A stretch of 64,000 nt of DNA. Origin: Tubiluchus corallicola. Taxonomy: Eukaryota; Priapulida; Priapulimorpha; Priapulimorphida; Tubiluchidae. Within the stretch, counting starts at the first letter, position 1. Each line of letters starts with the position of its first letter. The notes beneath the pieces are model-generated. The model ran no database searches. It was not told the DNA's origin and saw only the letters and a list, made by a program, of their open reading frames with translations. Shown here in pieces: positions 10,986 to 22,900 of the stretch. Location of the stretch: assembly GCA_030141605.1 (NCBI GenBank), contig JAQGDQ010000497.1, forward strand, positions 62,001-126,000, in the 5' to 3' direction. The translations under genes and the position numbers were made by a program.

Positions 10986-13900
10986 TCATTCTCCATCGCT
11001 TCCTTCATCATCCTCTTCCTCTGCTTCTTCCAACCAGGTAAGCCACTGATTTACCTGGAAAGATTTAGAGAAATTTTTATAATAAACAGTTACCTGCATA
11101 ATAAACAATTTCTTAACTCACTTCACACAGAAAGTTCTTTGTCAAACTTGTAATACAGCATTCTTCTATTCAATATATTAGACGTAAACGAGACATCAGG
11201 TGCTACATAAATGGCAATCAGACAGACCGAGGATTACTACTTGATGAGACAAGAACAGGAACGGCGTTCTCATAGTGGACCTTGTCCAGTGAACTAAAAA
11301 CAACCGAAACGTGTCACGGTCATTCTGCCCTACAAAACACGTTCACTTCACCAAGTAGTTAAATTTAGTTGCCCAAATTTGTAACTTTTTACATATTGAT
11401 AATTGTTGCATCAAATTCTGAGTAGCTTTTACTACACCTGGCAACTTCCATGTGATAACTAATGTGAAGCAAAAAGTTGCTGACATTCTATTAGTAAGTA
11501 ACTCTTTTGGTAACTTGGAACAACTTTCAGTTCAGTGTACATTGGCCTTTAGACTCCAATGTTTATAAAATTCATAAGATGTAGTCAATATGAGAAAATT
11601 TACCACACCACCTTCCCCAACTCGGCCAAGCATGGCCTTTACTCGCAATCATATGAATATCCCATGAGAATTTGCTTAAAGCATGGGATAAGGTGGTAAT
11701 ACTAAGTTTGATGATAACCCGCGGTACCACCCACCTGAAAAAGGGCTTTGCCTTTGCCAGGATATTCATCAGTGATATCTTCTTTCCACTTAAGGAAAAC
11801 GTCTTCCTCCACAATTTCGGAGTCGTACATGTACATAAACAGGCGTAAAAGCATTCCTGAAAAATTATGAACGTAGCCATAATCACTTTGTTACAAGTGT
11901 TACAATGCAGGTATCACAGATAGACAAATACACAGAGTTGTTCATCTCCGTAAAGCAATTTCCGAAATTTATAAAATTAGCTTAGTTTAAGTATACGTAT
12001 TTCACAATGATTTGACAATACAATAAAAACTGGTACGCAAAGTTCTCTGCCTACAACAATAATAAAAATACAATACACGATAGAGAAATGGTACAATTAC
12101 TATTTACGCAACAATTAGACAAGCGTATTAATTAAAAAAGGAAAAAGACAGTCGCAATAAAATTTACTGAGCATGAGACGACCGATGGATATTAATGTAA
12201 AACAGACAATATCCTAGATATACACGACTAATGCCTCATAGCTGCACACCACATATTAATGTGAGAAATTCCGGCACTTGATAGATGGTTTTCCGATAAA
12301 CCACCTTATATAGTCTGGTAAACATGCATTTTGAAGTACGAGATAGACAATGTTTGTACAAAACAAAGTTAAGTCGCTCACGAACATCGGACAAATACAG
12401 CCTGTGAAAATGACAAACTGAGCCTTTAATGAAATATCAAATAACATTTTTTTATGAATAATTCAAAATAAAGTGACTGCTCTACTTCTACTGAAGTCTG
12501 AATAGCACAGTTAATGGCATTTGGCAATAATAAACCAATAATAATAATAATATAATATTATATTATATTATAATTATAATAATATTTGGCGATAATAATA
12601 ATAATATTGTGAACTACATTAAACCACGTTTGTTGAGCGATATTTGTGTGCAGCGTTCTGCTAAGGTAAAGCAAGAAATCTTAGCATTTTTGCTGAAACT
12701 AGCAGCTACGTACTTTCGCGTAGGATTTCTCACTCGGGAAGTTGTTTGAGACATGACTTCGACATAGACGAGGTAGTTTCAGTTAAGATTCTTATCAATT
12801 TTATCACGAATTAATTTTGAGTTACACGCAAATTTGAATTACAGATTTTGAGTTAGGCGATGTTTGGTAAAGGAAAAATCTGTTCCACGAGTTCTGTTCA
12901 AGATACACAAGAATTCCACTTATACCCGGTAGACTTACACGTAGTTTAATGTATTTACAGACTGAGATAATGCAAATAAAGATTTTAACATGGCATTTTG
13001 TTATTTTAGTACAAATCATGCAAAAACATCAGCATTACTGACAGGGAGGGAATCACGTACCTTTAGGAAAGTTGTTATTGTAACAATGCACCTGCAGTGC
13101 ATACAATGCTGTCAGCTGCAGCGACGGTTGATTGTGAAGAAACAGCTGTAGAACTGGCTTCAGTTTCGTCATAAGTTCCTTTTCTTTCTCTTGCAGCTGC
13201 TTGTCTGGAGCTTGGCTTCGATCGACACCCGAGCGCAGTGTGGTTTCAGATGTGACGTGCTTTATTACGCTGTGGAAAGTACATTCATATCATTTATTTA
13301 AAACAGGGAAATACTCGTTAAAAAGCCTCAAAAATTAAAACTTTAGACTCAACGTAAGACTACAGTTGTGGTTTATAACATATCTTATAAAATTATACAA
13401 ATTAGTTGATAAATATATTTACAATTTTTGTTAGGATTGTGCATGTTGTTTGATTTTTCTTTTATTTACATAATTATTTAAAACTGATAATTTATAACTG
13501 CATGTGTTTTTCGATATTTTTATTTTTATAAAGAAATGTATGACTCATTAGAAATGTATATATATGTATATATACATATTTAGTTACTGACTGTGTCCAC
13601 AGATTGGGATACTGATTATGCATGACCTTTTGCTTTACGATCATTTAAGCATGAAATTAAATTGCATGTTATATTATTTTCCTAAGTTCATTGAGTCATT
13701 AATCTACGTTGATTTTGTTAGTTTTTGGTAACCTTATTTCCGTTCTCTTTAGTTAAAAATTAGAAATTGCACAATAATAATCTAATACTCGGTTTGGGGT
13801 GGCTGATTCGATAACAAATGTTTTTCGCCACCCCTTCCCTTTTGTTTGGCTTTTCTTATTTATATCTATTTTTATTTATATTGTTATTGGGATAAAAAAA

Positions 13901-16900
13901 TAAATGATTTGATTTGATTTGATTTGGTTGTACTTGCAATTAATAAGAATAAGGTTCACAGCAATAACATGTGCAACCAAGCCGGCCCAGAGGCAGGACC
14001 AGCATCCTACTCTGCTGTCTAAACTCACACAATTACACTTGAGAAGAACAAAATTGAGTAAAGTGGAAGCCACCCGCTAATACACCATCATTACTACAGC
14101 TATAATACTTACTAGACAAATAAAAAACAGGTAGAAAATCATTGCTGGAGAATAAAACCAATAAATTTGTGACAGAAAATAAGCATGCAATCATATAAGC
14201 TACTGCACTGATCCTTAGTTACATAAACATGTACTAAGAGATATATATAAAGAAATGCAAAAACTTGGAAAGACACAAGACAGATATTTACAATCACAAA
14301 TGTGAAATCCTCGGTCAAACCTCAGTATAATGCCCCTTCCCCTTATAATGTCTACCTTGTTAATCACTCAAATTTTTAGTAAAAAAAATATCCATATTTG
14401 CATAGACACAAATGCACCTCGTTAACATGCCAAACTCGCTTAATCCCAACTTTTTTACAGTCGCAAAGTGGCAATATAAAGAGGTTTGACCGTATTTTTC
14501 TCAGAAACTGACCTCGTCACCAAGACGTTAATAAAATTCGGAGCCGTGTGCAACGAGGCATTAACGTTATCCTTCACCCATTTGTAAATCGGCGTTGGAT
14601 TCGGATCAGCCATTATTGCGTTACTCAGATCCTTCTGAACTTTTAACATTGGATAAAGAAAGTTCAACTTTCGATCCTCCAGAACTGTCATCAGTTTCTC
14701 TTTGGACTGGTCTATTTCTGCAAGTAAAATCAAAAAATCAACATCTTTTCTCTCTCTTTTCATTTCATGTCATACTGGCTGTAATGCTTTAACAACGTTC
14801 AGTCAAGCTTTGGCAATAAATGCAAAGAGAAATGAATTTAATAAACCTTTTACATATCATGAAAAGTATGTACAAGATAATATGATAAACTACAGTAGAC
14901 GCCGCGTAATAGACTCACGGTAAATAGACCCAATCGGTATTCAATTGACCTATTCAAATATACATAAAAACTGTCGGTTATTGACTCAAATAACTCCGCG
15001 TAATTGACTCAATATTTTTCCTTAAAATGTTGAAATAAATAATATTACTTAAAATAAGACATTTGTATGTGTCCAAAGAGCCTTTCACACTTTTATGTCA
15101 TCTTTACTTCACTTTTGCGCGCTATAACATATGTAGGAACAATCACGTTAAGTACCGAAACGTTTGTAAGAAATGAGTTTATAATACGCTAGCATAGCGG
15201 TTTTGCTTCGAGTCTGTTACCCGCTCGCCCACTACAATTAACCTCGTTATCCAAGGATTTCTGGAAGCTAAACATTTAATCACTTGTCTATGGGTTTCCT
15301 TGTAAAGCTCTAGTTGCAAATGATGCTTTCATGCTTGGTCAATTAACAGTCACTTTTGCAAACAAACAGACTTGTGTGGTTTAGAAAAGTATACTTTTTA
15401 ATTTATTGCTAATTCACTTATATAAATTATTATTTCAAAATATTTTTTTTAAATTTTTAATTGCACAAAGGAATCGAGGTATTACTTCCTTTCAAAAATT
15501 CATTAAAAATCTTTGCAGTGCATACTAAGCTGGCGACTCGTACTTTCTATGCCAGTAATACTACACCCATCGGTTAATAGCTTCAGTAGGTTAATTGGGA
15601 ACCACGTAGGACCCAAAGCGAGTCTATTAACCCTTTCAGTCCCAAATTATTTTTTTAATGAGAAAAATTTTTTGGCTCGGTACTTTTGTTCAGTGTGTCC
15701 ATCTTGTTTATACATAATAATTATTTTTTCTCCCTGTGCCCGCGTGCTAAATATAGCCTGTATCCCACGGGATACACTGGGATTCAATGGAAGCATAAAA
15801 TGTGCTTCATTTTGCAACTGGTGATATTTTTTTAAAGTATTTAAGACATTTAGTATGCACGCTATGCTGATCTGTACAAAGTCATCTCTAAAATACTGTA
15901 CCTTGCGCAGTTTTTTATGCTATGTAGATTTTCTAGTTTGCCATTTTATCACCATTTTTAGTCTATTGTTATTGGCTTAAATCAAAATAACTATTAACAG
16001 ATCAAGTAAATGTCATGTTTAAAATTTTATTAAATTTAAAGGCAGAAAATATTCTTGTATCCCACAGGATACAATGGGTATGAAAGGGTTAAGCGGCGCT
16101 CACTGTATTAGCACTCAACATATGAACAGAACGTTAAAAAGAGTTCATATTCTAAGTAACTACAAAATTAAACCAAACAAACCAGTGCAAATATTAGTAA
16201 AGCAAATATATGTCGCCACAAAGTGAAACCAAATTTATATATTTGCAAAAAACTATATTCCAATTCAGCAAAGTCACAACATACATGAACTCATCTCACT
16301 AAAACTAAGAAGTTATGTACTTCTCCCTCACCTGGTAACATGTGCAGAAGGTTAATCTTAGATGCGTTAAACCTTTCAAACAGCCAGTCCTCATCCTGTA
16401 TAGTAAAAAACTCTCATTAGACAAAATAAACCAAAGTACTAAACAACATTTAAAGCTTGCAATATAACTGTACGAAAAAATATTTGAACAAAACGGGGAA
16501 GTAAAATCATTATTACTTCAAGTTTGTAGACATTAAACCACAAATCTGTGCCCTCAATAAGCGCATCACAACACTATGTAGCTGCGGGTGAATTGTCAAT
16601 TCAGTCTATTTATTTCGCATAATATACAAACACTTATGCATCGCACGTACATTTATAAGTCAAATTTCTGTTAATACAACAAAATTGAGATACAATTCTT
16701 GAATTCTGCGCTAGAGACCTAAGAAGTAAGCTTACGTTAGGGCACTAGAATGGTTAGCGTGAGTGACAGCGGGTGTTAGTAGTATTTCATAATTACGATG
16801 TGAACTGGATGTACGAGTAGTGATAACTGTGGCTACGTAAATTAGAAACAGGAAGCTTATGGTATCGATTAGGTAAATTAAAACAACAGGGATATATTAT

Positions 16901-19900
16901 AGTTTGTTTACATCTTGGTGAAAAACAGTGAAGGGTGATACTGAAAAATTTTAAGTAATCAAAGAGGTGATAGTAAGCATAAGTGAGTACAATTGTTGCG
17001 CTCAGGTATGATGACCTTCAGTTTTCAAAATTTCACATCTATTAAACCTTGTTATGAATTCTAAGACTTTTTTCAAGAACACTGATTTTCCTTTTCCTTT
17101 TGTACTAGCATTAAATAATCATCGGGCAAGCCGGCGATTTTTGGAGTTTGTTAACAATCAACTGAAATGCCCACCATTCTCGCAGAATAGTAAAAAATGC
17201 TCGTATTCAGTATCTGGGAAACAATTAAATAATCACATACCTTGATTTTTTTAATCTGTTGCAAGCAAAGTAGAAAAAGTGGATAATAGGCACCAATCTC
17301 CATGGGTCGAGAAAGATCAGCTAGCGATATGAGATCATTGGTCACTGCTAGAGCACTAAACCTTGCTACATGTGATTTGACAAGTGGTACCTCAGCTTCC
17401 AGGGTTGCCATTTCCTCCAACAATGATTTGAAAGCCTAAAATGATAAATGCGCAACATAAAATAGGGCAAATAATAAGAAACGAGAGTCCCACCAGGCGC
17501 CGCTAGAACGTTTTTTCTGCATGCTGTTTGGTCAAAATTTCCAAAAAATCGCGAGTTCGGTCCGGGAAAACGCCCGTTACGGGACCCCGTGGTCCTCTCA
17601 CGAATTCTAAATATGCCTACTACACCCACCGCTGAACGGGCTATCTATCGATAGCTAGCACCACCCTCGGCCCATTCCCGTTCTCTACATCTCAGCCGTA
17701 TAACTTTTGCAAAAAACTGTCGAAAAATGGCCATTTTTGGAGGTTTTTCACCCCCCCCTTTCTCCTGGTGGGCCAGATTCTAAAAATAAACCCCCAATGA
17801 GACGACACTAGATCGAGACCTTTTGTTTGATGTATAGATCGCCGCAAATGGTGCCGTCGTCGAAACTATAGCCTCAAATCTTGTATATTAAGCCCATACC
17901 AAGAATATTAATATATAGATGAGATAGTTACTAAACAGGATTCTTTATCCAACATTTTATAAATGACAACAAAATTAAATAAATAAAATAAACGGAACGA
18001 GTTTACAATTCCCCACACAGTTTAAATACCCTAACCCTAACCTAACCTAACCTTAACTGTAACTGAGCCCTAACCAACCAACCCTAACGCTAATCGGCTT
18101 CACAAACTAATTTCTTGAGTGTGGGGAATTGTAAACTTTAGCTATATGATATTTAAATAATTCAATGCATTAAACGACTATGCGTCTTTGTTACATACAT
18201 GTTAAATATAACACAAAGATACTGTAAATAATTAAATATTAAATCAATCATCAACATACTTCTGTGAATTGACTAGTATTAATAAGGTCTTCTTCTTTAA
18301 GCTTCTTGATCAATTCACTGATATCTTCTCTGTCTTCACCTAAAAACACGAAAATTTTTTATTTTTCATAAAGAACCAACTACATGAGGTTATTTTTTTA
18401 TTTATTATTATTATCACCTTCAGTACAAAATAAAGCACACAGTGACATCAAAATTATTACATCACACTGTATTAAATTGTTATGTTTCATACACTATCGT
18501 TATCATAAAAGAATAATTGTACTGCAGTGGGCTAGAGAAGCAAAGGCTTGTATAAGCCCACTGTCATCTGAACCTGACAACAGGTTACACTGATACACGA
18601 CCAATGAAGTGTCTTCTAACATTCTCACTTAAACTGCAAGTAGTTCATTTAGACACAATCAAATCCTGACACTTTAACTGTAGGCGAAAAATATCAAACT
18701 TATAAACTGGCTAAAGTATTAAGACGTTTAGCTGACTTAAAAAACAAACCTAAAATTAATTAAACATGAAAGATTGTAAATGTGAAAAAGTTGTGATAGA
18801 GCATGGAATTGAACTATCGACCTGCTTATTATACCACTTGGCCACTATATCTTCCGGTCAGGGCACTCCAAAATTAATCTCTTACAGCTGGCCAACTAAA
18901 TTAATCTCTTACAGCAGGCCAACTAAATTAATCTCTTACAGCAGGCCAACTAAATTAATCTCTTACAGCTGGCCAACAAAATTAATCTCTTACAGCTGGC
19001 CAACAAAATTAATCTCTTACAGCTGGCCAACAAAATTAATCTCTTACAGCTGGCCAACAAAATTAATCTCTTACAGCTGGCCAACAAAATTAATCTCTTA
19101 CAGCTGGCCAACTAAATTAATCTCTTACAGCAGGCCAACAAAATTAATCTCTTACAGCTGGCCAACAAAATTAATCTCTTACAGCAGGCCAACAAAATTA
19201 ATCTCTTACAGCAGGCCAACTAAATTAATCTCTTACAGCAGGCCAACAAAATTAATCTCTTACAGCTGGCCAACAAAATTAATCTCTTACAGCTGGCCAA
19301 CAAAATTAATCTCTTACAGCAGGCCAACAAAATTAATCTCTTACAGCTGGCCAACAAAATTAATCTCTTACAGCTGGCCAACAAAATTAATCTCTTACAG
19401 CAGGCCAACAAAATTAATCTCTTACAGCTGGCCAACTAAATTAATCTCTTACAGCAGGCCAACTAAATTAATCTCTTACAGCAGGCCAACTAAATTAATC
19501 TCTTACAGCTGGCCAACTAAATTAATCTCTTACAGCAGGCCAACAAAATTAATCTCTTACAGCAGGCCAACAAAATTAATCTCTTACAGCAGGCCAACTA
19601 AATTAATCTCTTACAGCAGGCCAACAAAATTAATCTCTTACAGCAGGCCAACTAAATTAATCTCTTACAGCAGGCCAACAAAATTAATCTCTTACAGCAG
19701 GCCAACTAAATTAATCTCTTACAGCTGGCCAACAAAATTAATCTCTTACAGCTGGCCAACAAAATTAATCTCTTACAGCAGGCCAACTAAATTAATCTCT
19801 TACAGCTGGCCAACAAAATTAATCTCTTACAGCAGGCCAACTAAATTAATCTCTTACAGCAGGCCAACAAAATTAATCTCTTACAGCAGGCCAACAAAAT

Positions 19901-22900
19901 TAATCTCTTACAGCAGGCCAACTAAATTAATCTCTTACAGCAGGCCAACTAAATTAATCTCTTACAGCAGGCCAACTAAATTTAACATTTATTGATGTTA
20001 TATGGCTCACTCTAGAGTTATTCTAAGCAATTAATTAATCTTGACATAAAAGTTATAATTACTCACATGATTTCTCAATAACAGAGGTCATCATCTTTGA
20101 CGCAATATCAGGCATAATTCTGGAAAAGCACAAATACATTAAGAAATGAAATGCATGGTTATATTAAACGGGCGATGACTAAAAAAAAACAAGTTTCAAG
20201 CAGCTGTTTGCCAAACACTTTCGGAAAAAAAACACTTACTTGTTTGAAATTTTCATCTCCTTGAAAGCAGCAATGAATTCATCATCTTGTTTGTTTTCTA
20301 TGAACTTGTCCAGCAAAGTCTGAGTCTGTTTTAACAATTCTGCTTTGCTCGGTGCTTTCTCCCGCTCCCGCTCCTTCTTTTCGCGGAATTTTTCCTTCTC
20401 GGGAGCAATTCTTATAGAAATCTGTGGCTAAAATCGTATTTCATTAAAAAGTGTGCAACTTATAAATTTCGATGACAGAATTTTTGTATGCAACTATCCG
20501 AAAAGCACTCGAAATTTTACAACAGAATTTCTGATTATTTCAGCTGAAAACCTAAAATAAAGTTTTGAATCTGGAAAAACCCCAGGTGAACTCTATGGAC
20601 TAAGAGAATTTCAAAATATCTGCTAAAGAGTATCACTTTCTTACACTTTTTTAGACAGTTTCACACAAGTCTGAAGCCCCAAATAAAGTCACGCATTTTC
20701 TAGTTGCTTTAACACTTACTAGCAAAGGCCCCGCAGAAAATTTTGCATATAAATACACTTAAAATCAAAAATACGCGAACATCCTACATAGTCCTCATTT
20801 ATAATATATATAGCTTTTACTGAATTAAAGTTATAAGGTTATAAGCAGAGTATAATTGATGACGTCAGAACAATTGCTTTGAGTTAACAGTTTTCCAAGC
20901 GAAAATTGCCAAAAATGGAACATCTGATTAACTCGTCGTCACTCCTCTCGGTGGACGTGTCCTAAAATATAGCCCACACCATCGTACCATCGTGTAGCCC
21001 TGTTCTTCCTCTTTCCAAAGAGCCATATATCTCCTTCCAAGAGTCACACTGACCGCCGCTAGAACGTTTTTTCTACAGGCTGTTTGCCAAAATTTCAAAA
21101 AAATTGGGAGTTGGCTCCGGGAAGATGCCCATAGCGGGCATTTGTGGTCCTCTCGCGAAATCTAAATATGACTATTACACCCACCATTGAACGGGCTATC
21201 TAACCGTTACCAGCACCGCCCTCGGCACATTCCCTTTCTCTAGCAATAAGAGGTATAAGTTCTGCAAAAAACAGGCAAAAAATGGCCATTTTTGGAGGTT
21301 TTTTGCCCCCCCCCATTTCACACTACCGGAGATAAAGCAGATCGCCAAAAAAAATCATTAACAGATAAAGCAAATAAGAGCTGTTAGCAGAAATCAATTA
21401 CCTGAGGCTGCATCATAATAGGAGGTGGTTGATTTGCCGGCGATGTCTCGCGTGGTCCAATCATATGATTTGTAACAGGCATGGCTGACTTGGGCAACAT
21501 ACTAGGTGCACTAGGCTTAAGAACCATAGAATTCTGTGCTGGCCTTAAGCTTATCTAAAACACAAAGACATCACAAGAATCACACAATCGGAATTTAGTT
21601 TCACAAAATAAATAAAAACATCGATTGATTCCTATACAACTTTCCTCAAATTAGTGGGCAACTAATAATATTATTAATTAATTAGATTATGACTGTGATT
21701 GTCAGAGTGTTCATAAACTATTGCAGTTTATTTTAACAATTATTACCTACTGCAGGTGATCAGTTGGAGAAATAAAGACGATTCTGGAAAATTGTGGGGA
21801 CTAGTCAAAATTGTGGAACTAATTAGTGATGTGGTTGGTTACCAGCTAAAGTGAGGAAAGTGTTGAAGCCATGGGTACCCCCTACTGTCATGAGTACAGG
21901 TGGCGCTGTTAGATTGTGTGCTATAAGGAGGAAACTCTCAGGTCTGCTCTGTCTTGCTGACTGATAGCTCAGCTGACAGGCATGGGAGTACTAATCTCAG
22001 GTCTCGGGGTCAAATCCCTACTATTCAGCAATTTTTCAGCGTTTCCTTTCTTTCTCCAAATCATCACTGTTAGAAATGAACTCCAATGTTTTATAAACAC
22101 TCTGGGAATCATAATCATAAACTAACTAATTCATAATTCCAAAACAAAATAGGCAGAATTCATGATGTCACCCACCTCACCGTCTTGGCCAAACGGGGAA
22201 TTTTTCTTTGAAAATCTCGGCGGCAAGTCTTTCTTCTGCTGAGTCTGAGTGTTGCTCAACTGCATCCCCGGCTGAGAATTTTGTTGCTGCAGTTGTTGCT
22301 GAAGACGAGGTGGGTACTGTTGCAGCGTTTTCATCTGCTGCTGATTGTTCTGATTGTTTCTCATGCCCATGTTCACTCCATAACCTGAATGTTCAATGCC
22401 AATTTTAAGCAGTTGCTTTACACAATTCAGCAAGCCAGCATTCGACGACAGGGCCTACTCACATTCAATACTTGTGGTGAGACTGGAACCTATCGCACTG
22501 ATACACTGAACCAGCACAGGGGTCGCAGCCACACCCGTCTTCCCTTTACAAGGTAAATAGTACAATGAATGAATACATTGGTATCGAACCCAAACAATCA
22601 CGAATCATTCATAGAAAGCATAAACGCGAGACCACTCGGCTATGAACTGTGCCTCAACTACAGCTACATTCTACACATGCGTTTCCTAGGAATGGGTACA
22701 AAAAATAATCACAGTAAAGACAGTATGCAGTTGTCTCTTTTTCCCCATGGTCATTCTACGTTATTGCTTTAACGTTACCACTTTTTAACCCATCCGTAAA
22801 AACACCGGTCAAATCAAGCTAATTAGTATCGCCAAACAGAAATATACAAACTGTAACTTATACGGAACTCAAACTGCACAGAATTAAATGCATTCTTCCA

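Noticed and set aside
18766-19995. 409-codon + strand ORF of repeated TKLISYSWP/TKLISYSRP
   Set aside because: The reading is produced by a stop-free 27-bp minisatellite whose period is a multiple of three. It starts in a SINE, lies in an EIF4G2 intron on the opposite strand and has no promoter or gene structure.
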